DNA of 51,630 nt from Labilithrix sp. Its GTDB lineage: Bacteria > Myxococcota_A > Polyangia > Polyangiales > Polyangiaceae. The notes under the pieces are model-generated. The model worked only from the letters and a program-made list of their open reading frames with translations. It did no database searches and was not told where the DNA came from. Shown piece after piece: positions 24,005-30,487 of this stretch. The stretch's first letter is position 1; every line of letters begins with the position of its first letter. Made by a program: the position numbers and the translations under genes. The DNA lies in contig JAHBWC010000065.1 in the NCBI GenBank assembly GCA_019637225.1, forward strand, positions 1-51,630, written 5' to 3'.

Positions 24005-24332
24005 TCAGCTTCCGCATCACCGCCTGGTCGCTTACCAGGTTGCTGTCGAGCTTCTGCTCGGGGTGAAGGCGGCCAACATTCGGGACGCGAAGCTGCGCGA
24101 TGAGGCGCTTCGCGCGGCGAAGAGCGCCGTCTTGAACATCGCCGAGGGGGCGGGGCGGGTTACGCGTGCCGATAAGGGGCGCGCCTTCACGATCGCGCGG
24201 GGGGAAGGGCTCGAGGCGTTTGCGGCGCTCGAGACGGCGGCGCTCGTCGGTGACGCCGAGGCGGCGGATGTTGAGCGCTGCCTGCCGGTGGCTCGGCGCC
24301 TGTACGCCCTCCTCACGGGGCTCCTTCGGTGA
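23982..24332 (+). CDS. Four-helix-bundle protein, S23/IVS (TIGR02436-like) family
   Basis: A 116-residue all-helical protein matching the 23S rRNA intervening-sequence/four-helix-bundle family: HRLVAYQVAVELL near the start, LRDEALRAAKSAVLNIAEGAGR in the middle, and FTIARGEGLEAFAALETA. Relatives include rRNA intervening-sequence proteins and the Avd accessory protein of diversity-generating retroelements, and form pentamers that bind nucleic acid. No reverse transcriptase or template repeat is seen here. The gene is G-rich with different codon texture from neighbours, and its start lies in the inverted repeat, which may point to insertion. Confidence 0.8.
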   Translation: MTNQSTPTQLPHHRLVAYQVAVELLLGVKAANIRDAKLRDEALRAAKSAVLNIAEGAGRVTRADKGRAFTIARGEGLEAFAALETAALVGDAEAADVERCLPVARRLYALLTGLLR

Positions 24333-24389
24333 GGGGGCGGAGGTGAGGGGGAAGAGCGCGGAGGTTGGGGTCGAGGCGGGGTGGAGGTT

Positions 24390-24427
<38 letters not shown>

Positions 24428-24453
24428 AGGAGCCGTCAGCGTGCGCGCGGCGG

Positions 24454-25599
24454 CTACTCGTCGGCGCCGCCTGAGAGAACGTAGGCGTCGATGGCGCGGC
24501 GTTCGCGGTCGAGGAAGGCGTCGAGGACGGCGCGGAGGCGGGGGTCCTCGATGTGGTGGGCGGAGTGGGTCGTGGTCGGGACGAAGCCGCGGACGCGTTT
24601 GTGCTCGCCGCCGGCGCCCGGGTTGAAGGTCGTGAGGCCGTCGCGGATGGCCTCGTCGATGCCGTGGTAGTAGCAGACGTTGAAGTGGAGGAAGGGGCGG
24701 TCGACGGTCGTTCCCCAGTAGCGGCCGTAGAGGACCTTGTCCTTCTTCACGTTGAAGGCGCTCGCGACGATCTTGCCGTTGGCGTCGCGGGCCACCGTCC
24801 AGGCGAGGCGGTCGGCGAAGCGCTGGCGCACGAGATCGAAGAAGCGCTTCTTCAGGTAGCGCCGCCCGTAGAAGTACTTGTCGACGGTGGTGGCGTAGAG
24901 CGCGTGCATCGTCTCGGCGAGCGCGGAGCCTTCCGGTCCGCCGAGATCGTTGGGGCCGAGGGTCGTGAGGGTCAGGGCGTCGAGCGCGGGCTGCTTGCGC
25001 TCGCGGCGGATCTGGGTGCGCTTTTTCTGTGGCAGCGTCGCGAGGAAGTCCTCGAACGTGCGGAAGCCGGCGTTCGACCAGTGGTACTGGACGCCGTGGC
25101 GGATCGACAGCCCGGCGGCCTCCCAGAGGCGGGCCTCCGTGGCGTCGGGGAAGAGCACGTGGGCGCTCGAGAGCTGCATCTCGCGGGTGATCGTGCGGAT
25201 GGCCTCCGCGAAGACCGCGACGGTCTCGCCGCGATTGCGCGACGGATGCCAGAGGACGCGGTGGCCCGTGGCGGGCGTGAAGGGGACCGCGAGGATCAGC
25301 TTCGGGTAGTAGGCGATCCCCATCCGATCGGCGAGGTCGGCCCAGCTCCAGTCGAAGACGAACTCGCCCTCGCTGTTGGTCTTGAGGTACGCGGGCGCCG
25401 CCGCGACGACGTCGCTGCCCTCGTAGAGGACGAGGTGGCGCGGGAGCCAGCCGGTCCGTCCGCCGACGCAGCCCGCCTCCTCGAGGCAGTCGAGCCACGC
25501 GTGCTCGACGAACGGCGATGCGTCGTCGCGCACGAGCGCGTTCCAGCTCGCCGCCGGCACCTCGTGGATGCGTTCGACGATGCGGAGCTCGAGGCTCAC
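24454..25599 (-). CDS. FemAB-like GNAT-fold protein (DUF482/PF04339 family)
   Basis: A 381-residue protein of the peptidoglycan-biosynthesis-like/FemAB family. Typical features: SPFVEHAWLDCLEEAGCVG (about 28-46), GWLPRHLVLY, FDWSWADL, LPQKKRTQIRRER (about 189-201), and the C-terminal YYHGIDEAIRDGLTTFNPGAGGEHK (about 310-334). The family has a duplicated GNAT fold; bacterial members are mostly uncharacterised and are suspected aminoacyl or acyl transferases. Start is GTG at 25599, with an AAGGAG site about 14 bp upstream. A link to the nearby lipid locus is possible but unproven. Confidence 0.85.
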   Translation of the reverse strand: MSLELRIVERIHEVPAASWNALVRDDASPFVEHAWLDCLEEAGCVGGRTGWLPRHLVLYEGSDVVAAAPAYLKTNSEGEFVFDWSWADLADRMGIAYYPKLILAVPFTPATGHRVLWHPSRNRGETVAVFAEAIRTITREMQLSSAHVLFPDATEARLWEAAGLSIRHGVQYHWSNAGFRTFEDFLATLPQKKRTQIRRERKQPALDALTLTTLGPNDLGGPEGSALAETMHALYATTVDKYFYGRRYLKKRFFDLVRQRFADRLAWTVARDANGKIVASAFNVKKDKVLYGRYWGTTVDRPFLHFNVCYYHGIDEAIRDGLTTFNPGAGGEHKRVRGFVPTTTHSAHHIEDPRLRAVLDAFLDRERRAIDAYVLSGGADE

Positions 25600-25645
25600 G
25601 GCGGGGAAGGGCTCCTTCGGGCGGGGGAGACCGAGCGCAACCGGC

Positions 25646-26233
25646 TCAGCCGGGGTCCTGCCGGACGAGCGCGAACCACTGGTTGCGATGCTTGCCGTCC
25701 TTGTAGGCCACGCCGATCGAGACGTGGCTCGACAGGCCGCGCAGGTAGTCGACCATTCCGCCGTTGATGATGCCGGCGAGGCCGCCCTCGTTGCTCGCGA
25801 TCGCCGGCCAGCTCGGCGGCTTTTCCTTCGGGATCTTGGAGTAGTCGATGACGAGCTCGCCCTCGAGCTCGCCTTCGCCCTTCGTGACGCCGAAGTAGCC
25901 GGGGCCGGTGACGGCCTGCATCGACTGGCGGTTGTAGCCGCCGATCGGGAAGGCCTCGCCGTCGAGCTTCACGAACCGCTTCTGGAAGCGCGTGAACATC
26001 GGCAGCGTGTTCTGCCCGTGGTGGATGACCTCGACGAGGGAGCCCACGCTGCTCGGGACGAGGAAGTCGAGATCGAGCGGGAGGTAGCCCTTCGCCGCCT
26101 CGAAGAGCGCCTGCTGGTGGTGCTTCGACCAGGTGCGGATCGTGTGGAGGCGGCCGTCGTGACCGAGGCCGTCCAGGATCTGGGTGAGGCGGGGGAGGTC
26201 GATCTTCGGCTCGAGGAGGGTGGTCACGTCCAT
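25646..26233 (-). CDS. Protein of unknown function, 195 residues
   Basis: A soluble protein without signal or membrane segment. It begins with helices (LPRLTQILDGLGHDGRLHTIRTW) and passes into a beta-rich half (GELEGELVIDYSKIP, HVSIGVAYKDGK). ATG at 26233 is chosen. Codon use is typical of the region. It lies 46 bp before the FemAB-like gene on the same strand, so the two may be cotranscribed, and diverges from the OmpA-like gene with a 75-bp gap. I do not recognise a family. Confidence 0.65.
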   Translation of the reverse strand: MDVTTLLEPKIDLPRLTQILDGLGHDGRLHTIRTWSKHHQQALFEAAKGYLPLDLDFLVPSSVGSLVEVIHHGQNTLPMFTRFQKRFVKLDGEAFPIGGYNRQSMQAVTGPGYFGVTKGEGELEGELVIDYSKIPKEKPPSWPAIASNEGGLAGIINGGMVDYLRGLSSHVSIGVAYKDGKHRNQWFALVRQDPG

Positions 26234-26308
26234 GGCGTCGATTCTCTCCACTACCAGACGACCGGGAAAGTTGCCCGGCCTTCGGGGCTTTTGGTTCGAT
26301 TCCACACC

Positions 26309-26902
26309 ATGGCACACCGTCTCACTCTCCGCGCAGCTCTCCCCGCGTTTGCTCTCGTCTCGCTCGCGCTCGTAGGGTGCGACGCGCCAGGGCTGACGTC
26401 CAAGGTGAAGTCTCCGAGCAAGGCGGCGGCGCAGCCGACCGGGCAGGCGACGACGACCTCGGCCGGCCTCCCGCAGCGTGCGGCGCCGACCTCGCAGTCG
26501 CCCGCCGTGTTCACGCCGGGGCTCTCGGTCTCGGACCTCATCGCGCAGGCGTGCGGGATCAAGCCGCGCGGCAAGGCCGTCATGCCGAGCTTCGAGTACG
26601 ACTCGGCGGCGCTCGCGGAGGCCGATCGCGAGATGCTCGGCGAGATCGCCCGGTGCCTCTCGGAGGGTGCCCTCAAAGGCAAGGACGTCGTCCTCGTCGG
26701 ACGCACCGACGCGCGCGGCGAGCCGGAGTACAACCTGACGCTCGGCGAGAGCCGCGCGGACGCCGTGCATCGCTACCTGGTCGACCTCGGCGTCGGTCGC
26801 GGTCAGATGCGCGCGACGTCGCGTGGCGAGATCGACGCGAGCGGGACCGACGAAGAGGGCTGGGCCAACGATCGGCGCGTCGACATCGAGCTCGCGCTCT
26901 GA
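26309..26902 (+). CDS. OmpA-family lipoprotein (Pal-like)
   Basis: A 197-residue protein with a lipobox ALVGC (residues 20-24), a Pro/Ser-rich linker and a C-terminal OmpA domain (about 90-197). The peptidoglycan-binding motif is complete: Asp in GRTDARGEPEYN and Arg in ESRADAVHRYLVDLGV. The ending NDRRVDIEL is standard. It should anchor the outer membrane to the cell wall. No tol genes are adjacent, so it is not a classical pal locus. The ATG at 26309 gives the full lipoprotein signal. Confidence 0.88.
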   Translation: MAHRLTLRAALPAFALVSLALVGCDAPGLTSKVKSPSKAAAQPTGQATTTSAGLPQRAAPTSQSPAVFTPGLSVSDLIAQACGIKPRGKAVMPSFEYDSAALAEADREMLGEIARCLSEGALKGKDVVLVGRTDARGEPEYNLTLGESRADAVHRYLVDLGVGRGQMRATSRGEIDASGTDEEGWANDRRVDIELAL

Positions 26903-26918
26903 TTTCCGCGGCGGCCGC

Positions 26919-26972
26919 GCTTTCGTGGCCGCCGGTGCTTTCATGGCCGCCGGCGCTTTCGCGTCCGCCGGC
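26919..26972 (+). repeat. Three tandem 18-bp repeats
   Basis: Three consecutive imperfect 18-mers (26919-26936, 26937-26954, 26955-26972), unit like GCTTTCRTGGCCGCCGGY, in the gap before the DNA glycosylase gene. The unit length is a multiple of three, yet no plausible gene frame crosses it. Confidence 0.75.
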
Positions 26973-27059
26973 GCGACCGCGGTCGCTGTGTTTACGCCGT
27001 CGTGGCGCCTCCGCCGTCGCGGTGCTTTCGCGGCCGCGGCGCCGGACTAAGATCGCCTC

Positions 27060-27710
27060 GTGAACCGAGCCGTGGAGCCCGAGGCCCTCGCGCCGCTGCC
27101 GCGGGCGTACTTCCAGCGCGACGCGCTCGTCGTGGCGCGCGCGCTCGTCGGGACGCGCCTCGTCGTGATGCCTCCGTCCAACGGGCCGGCGGACAGGGGA
27201 CGGGGCTCTGTGCCTCGGGTCGCGCGCATCGTGGAGACGGAGGCCTACCGCGGCCCGAGGGATCTCGCGTGCCACGCGCGGGTCGGGCTGACGAAGCGCA
27301 CCCGCACGCTCTACGGCCCGCCGGGGCACGCGTACGTGTTTCTCATTTACGGGATGTACGACTGCTTCAACGTCGTCTCGTTCGCCGAAGGGAAGGGCCA
27401 CGCGGTGCTCGTGCGCGCGGTCGAGCCGGTGGTCGGGCTCCCGGACGCGACGAGCACGGCCGGGCCCGGCCGCCTGACGCGCGCGCTCGAGATCACGCGC
27501 GCGGACGACGCGGTCGACCTCGTCTCCGGCGGGCGGATCTTCATCGCGGCGCGTGACCGCCGCCCGCGCATCGCCGTCAGCGCGCGGGTAGGCGTCGCCT
27601 ACGCAGGCGCGTGGGCCGATCGGCCTTGGCGGTTCTTCGACCGCGACAGCGCGCACGTCTCGCGGCCGCCCGCGCGCTCGATCGGGCGACCTACGGCTGT
27701 GCGGGCGTGA
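27060..27710 (+). CDS. DNA-3-methyladenine glycosylase, AAG/MPG type
   Basis: A 216-residue base-excision repair enzyme removing alkylated purines. VARALVGTRLV (about 26-36), the catalytic-Glu motif ARIVETEAYRGPRDLACHA (about 55-73), TLYGPPGHAYVFLIYGMYDCFNVV (about 84-107) and GPGRLTRAL (about 138-146) are all in order. GTG start. It overlaps the 3' end of the opposite-strand lipoprotein gene by 20 bp. Confidence 0.93.
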   Translation: MNRAVEPEALAPLPRAYFQRDALVVARALVGTRLVVMPPSNGPADRGRGSVPRVARIVETEAYRGPRDLACHARVGLTKRTRTLYGPPGHAYVFLIYGMYDCFNVVSFAEGKGHAVLVRAVEPVVGLPDATSTAGPGRLTRALEITRADDAVDLVSGGRIFIAARDRRPRIAVSARVGVAYAGAWADRPWRFFDRDSAHVSRPPARSIGRPTAVRA

Positions 27711-28248
27711 TCGGCAGAGGCGCTTCGATGAGCTCCTTCACGGCCTTGAAGCGCTCGTTCGGGATCGGGACCGACAAGTTGTAGTGTGCAATCTTCCAGG
27801 CGCCGCGGGCGTCGCGAACGAGGACGCCCGTTCCGCGCGCCGGGCCGAGGTTCGGCGTGTCGAGGTCCTCGTCGAACCACGCCGCGTCGCCCGCGAACGT
27901 GATCTCTCGCCGCGTCGCGCGGAAGCTCCACGCTCGGCCCTTCGCGAAATGCGGGTGCGCGTAGGCGCGGAACGCCGGCACCGTCCAGCGCTCGGTGCCG
28001 TCCGTGCCGAGGAACACGCCGCCCTCCGCGAAATGCCCGAAGTAGCGCTCCTCGTCGGCCTTCGCCGCGGCGTCGTGCCAGTCGTCGAGCACGCGAGCGA
28101 CCGCGTCGCCGCTCGCCCTGTCGGAGACCGACCCACGACAGTCGGCGACGTGCGTGCCCAGGGCCTGCGGCGTCGCCGGCGTCGGCCCGCATGCGGCGCC
28201 GGCGAGACCGACGAGGAAGAAGCCGAGGAGCGTCGGGCCGCGCCTCAT
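27691..28248 (-). CDS. SnoaL-like/NTF2-fold lipoprotein
   Basis: A roughly 185-residue lipoprotein. The start at 28248 gives a signal with lipobox GAAC; in-frame ATGs at 28278 and 28299 would add a Thr/Lys/Arg-rich extension encoded by a low-complexity tract, which I think is untranslated. The mature part follows the SnoaL_3 pattern: a first helix (VLDDWHDAAAKADEERYFGHF), FLGTDGTERWT, FDEDLDT and the final KIAHYNLSVPIPNE. Such domains bind small ligands or have lost catalysis; the role is unknown. The 3' end overlaps the DNA glycosylase gene. Confidence 0.75.
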   Translation of the reverse strand: MRRGPTLLGFFLVGLAGAACGPTPATPQALGTHVADCRGSVSDRASGDAVARVLDDWHDAAAKADEERYFGHFAEGGVFLGTDGTERWTVPAFRAYAHPHFAKGRAWSFRATRREITFAGDAAWFDEDLDTPNLGPARGTGVLVRDARGAWKIAHYNLSVPIPNERFKAVKELIEAPLPITPAQP

Positions 28249-28330
28249 CGTTGTCGTCGGCGTCCTCTTCTTCGTCATCCTTGTCGTCGTCCGCGTCATC
28301 GTCGTCGTCCTCGTCCTCGCTGAAGAGCCG
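28249..28330. repeat. Low-complexity GAC/GAT-type trinucleotide tract
   Basis: On the minus strand this stretch is dominated by GAC, GAT, GAG and AAG triplets, unlike the surrounding sequence. It separates the start of the SnoaL-like lipoprotein from the end of the next minus-strand gene and is probably a slippage-grown spacer. Confidence 0.6.
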
Positions 28331-28339
28331 CTTCGACGC

Positions 28340-28896
28340 TCACGGCGACTGCCACACGATCGCGCGCGCGGTCGTCTCCGGGCGCGCGTCGACGACGAGG
28401 CGAAGCGTCTCGCCGCGGCGCACGCAGACCGGGCCGCGGGGCGGGACGAGCCCGGCGGCCGCGGACAGCTCCCCGCCGCGCGCGACCCGCGCCTCGTCCT
28501 CGAACCAGGCGCGCACCGGCGCGCTCGCGCCTATCGCCGCGCGGAAACACGCGTCGCTCGAGCCGGAAGCGACCGTGGTCGGCGTCGTCGCGTCGGCCGA
28601 GCGGACCACCTCGCGCATCCGCGGCATCTCGGACGGGCCGCGCGTAGCGAGGGCCTCGAGGCTCGGCGCCTCTTCGGTGGCGGGCGCCGCGTCGGCGCCG
28701 GCGTCCGCGCGCTCCTGCGTCGCCGCGCTCGCGGGCAGGGCGAGCGCGGGGCGCGGGCAGGCAGGCCCGCGCAGGCCGCCAGCGCCGCCGCGAGCGTCAG
28801 CACCACCGCGAGGGGCCGCGGCGATGCGAGAGGCCGCGCCCACGCGAGAGGGCGCGCCGTCGCGAGCGTCAGCGCCGCCGCGACGGGTCGCGTCAC
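28340..28896 (-). pseudogene. Putative lipoprotein with apparent frameshift after the signal peptide
   Basis: From a GTG at 28896 one frame gives a hydrophobic signal with a lipobox-like LAACAG and then degenerates into Arg-rich sequence. The adjacent frame, from about 28760 to the stop at 28340, gives a credible mature domain (ATRGPSEMPRMREVVRSADA, SDACFRAAIG, ETLRLVVDARPETT). No in-frame start upstream of that domain offers a signal. A one-base indel near 28740-28775, in a run of GCC/CCTGCC repeats, would join them. The gene is either broken or mis-called; about 185 residues if repaired. The signal region contains degenerate 18-bp repeats. It follows the bactofilin gene by 26 bp. Confidence 0.55.
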
Positions 28897-28922
28897 GCGC
28901 CTTCGAGCGCGCCGGACTGCGA

Positions 28923-29321
28923 TCACGCGCGCGCGGTGACGCCTTCGCGGGCGGGACGCGCGTCCGCGGGCTTGTCGTCCTCGGTGACGTCCATGCGGCA
29001 CGAGCCCTGAAACTCGACGCCGCGCTCGATGAAGATCGACGGCGAGCTGATGTTGCCGATGAGCTTTCCGGGCGAGTGGATCTCGAGCGCCTGGCTCGCG
29101 CGCACGTTGCCGTGGACGGCGCCGCCTCGGACGATCACCGTCGCGACGTCGATCTCGGCGTGGACCTCGGCGCCGTCGCCGATGATGAGCGTGTCGTCGC
29201 TCTTGATCTCGCCCTTGAAGACGCCGTCGATGCGCACGCGCCCCTCGAAGTAGAGCTTTCCCTCGAAGCGGGTGCCGCGACCGAGCAGTGCCGTGATTTC
29301 CGTGGCGGGGAGTGCGTCCAT
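28923..29321 (-). CDS. Bactofilin
   Basis: A 132-residue bactofilin, a bacteria-specific cytoskeletal protein forming a right-handed beta-helix and polymerising without nucleotide. The regular repeat is plain: GTRFEGKLYFEGRVRIDGVFKGEI, DTLIIGDGAEVHAEI, TVIVRGGAVHGNV, LEIHSPGKLIGNI, PSIFIERGVEFQGSC. A short N-terminal tail and a charged C-terminal tail flank it. The ATG at 29321 is chosen because upstream in-frame codons are low-complexity. Single copies of this type scaffold cell shape or envelope enzymes. Confidence 0.93.
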   Translation of the reverse strand: MDALPATEITALLGRGTRFEGKLYFEGRVRIDGVFKGEIKSDDTLIIGDGAEVHAEIDVATVIVRGGAVHGNVRASQALEIHSPGKLIGNISSPSIFIERGVEFQGSCRMDVTEDDKPADARPAREGVTARA

Positions 29322-29599
29322 GCTGGGACTTCGGGTAGCAGCGGAGCGCAGCCCTGGCAATCGGATCGTCGCCGTCCTCCCGCCGGAAAAGGCGGCGACA
29401 GAGCCCAGAGGCGCGAGAGGCGCGAGGGGCCGGAGGGAGCGGCGACAGAGCCCGGAGGCGAGAGAGGCGCGACCGCGCGAGCCGACGTCGTCGAAGAGCT
29501 CGCGCACCGTCACTTATCGAAGTCCGCACGTCCCGCGACGGACGTGCTCGCGCGGCGCCCGGTTTGTCGTGCGTCGGTTCAGCGTGCTCTAATGGATGC
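29322..29599. repeat. Divergent gap containing a 34-bp imperfect direct repeat
   Basis: Between the bactofilin gene and the AMIN-like gene. Two 34-bp copies (29392-29425 and 29439-29472) share GCGGCGACAGAGCCC at their starts. No clear promoter elements are recognised, though both divergent genes must have promoters here. Confidence 0.6.
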
Positions 29600-30322
29600 A
29601 TGTTGCCCCGATCCGTTTTGTCCTCCGCGATCGTGCTCGGTGTGCTCGCGCTCGGAGCGCCTGGTCTCGCGCAGCGTCAGGCGCCGCCCGACGTGATGCC
29701 GCCTCCGGCCGAGGGCGACGGCGACGGCAGCGGTGGTGGCGGCAGCGGTCCTGCCTCGGACGTGCCCGAGAAGAAGGCCCCCTCCACGCCGGCGGCCGGC
29801 TACGCCTACGGCGACAAGGCCCCGACGTCGTCGCGCGCCGCGCGGACGCGCTACCGCTCGCGAGGCCCGGTCGTGAACATGCCCGGCTTCGAGCAGACCG
29901 CGGACGGAGGCTCGCGCCTCTTCGTCCAGCTCTCGCAGAACGTGCCCGTCGAGGAGCGCAAGGCACAGGGATCGATCACCTACGTCCTCAAGGGCGCGAG
30001 CCCGCGCGTGTGGAACAACACGAACGCGCTCGTGACCGTGCACTTCAATACGCCCGTCTCACGCGCGCGCCTCGTCCCGCAGGGCCACGACCTCCTCTTC
30101 GTCGTCGACCTCCGGTCGGCCGCGACGCCGACGTGGAAGATCAGCGAGTCGGCGGACAAGGCGTCGGTCCTCACGATCGACTTCCCGAAGGGCGACTACC
30201 TCGAGGCCGGAGGCGAGACGGCCTCCGCCGATCGGCGCGCCGCGGAGCCCCGCCCGCGCGCTGCGCGCGGAAAGCGCGGCGGCCGGAGAGCCGCCCCGCC
30301 GCCCGCCGATCCGGCGCCCTGA
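29600..30322 (+). CDS. Exported AMIN-domain-like protein
   Basis: A 240-residue protein with a cleavable signal (1-24, ending GLAQ), a Gly/Ser-rich linker with acidic residues, and a domain (about 95-200) resembling AMIN, the module that localises amidases and secretins to peptidoglycan: FEQTADGGSRLFVQLSQNV, YVLKGASPRVWNNTN, HDLLFVVDLR. The tail is basic and Pro/Ala-rich. No enzyme domain follows. ATG at 29600 gives the signal; the ribosome-binding site is weak. An LptD-like gene follows after 165 bp. Confidence 0.7.
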   Translation: MLPRSVLSSAIVLGVLALGAPGLAQRQAPPDVMPPPAEGDGDGSGGGGSGPASDVPEKKAPSTPAAGYAYGDKAPTSSRAARTRYRSRGPVVNMPGFEQTADGGSRLFVQLSQNVPVEERKAQGSITYVLKGASPRVWNNTNALVTVHFNTPVSRARLVPQGHDLLFVVDLRSAATPTWKISESADKASVLTIDFPKGDYLEAGGETASADRRAAEPRPRAARGKRGGRRAAPPPADPAP

Positions 30323-30376
30323 TCCGGCGCGCGTCGCACCCGCCCGCGCACCCGCACCCGCACCCGCACCCGCGTC

Positions 30377-30474
30377 CGACGCTCGAAGCGACGCGGCCTC
30401 GATGCTCCATGACGCGGCGTCGACGCTCGAGTCGACGCCGCGTCGACGCTCGAGGCGACGCGGCCTCGATGCTC
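30377..30474. repeat. 31-bp direct repeat pair flanking a hairpin
   Basis: Copies at 30377-30407 and 30444-30474 differ at one base (A/G). They bracket the 14-bp hairpin listed next. Confidence 0.85.
30411..30444. terminator. 14-bp perfect hairpin between AMIN-like and LptD-like genes
   Basis: 30411-30424 pairs perfectly with 30431-30444, loop GCTCGA. The stem is very stable, but there is no T-run, so it may be a rho-independent-like barrier, an mRNA-end stabiliser or a protein-binding dyad. Confidence 0.5.
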
Positions 30475-30487
30475 TATAAGGAGCGTC

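Noticed and set aside
23897..24332. Diversity-generating retroelement suggested by the Avd-like protein
   Set aside because: No reverse transcriptase, template repeat or variable repeat is visible nearby.
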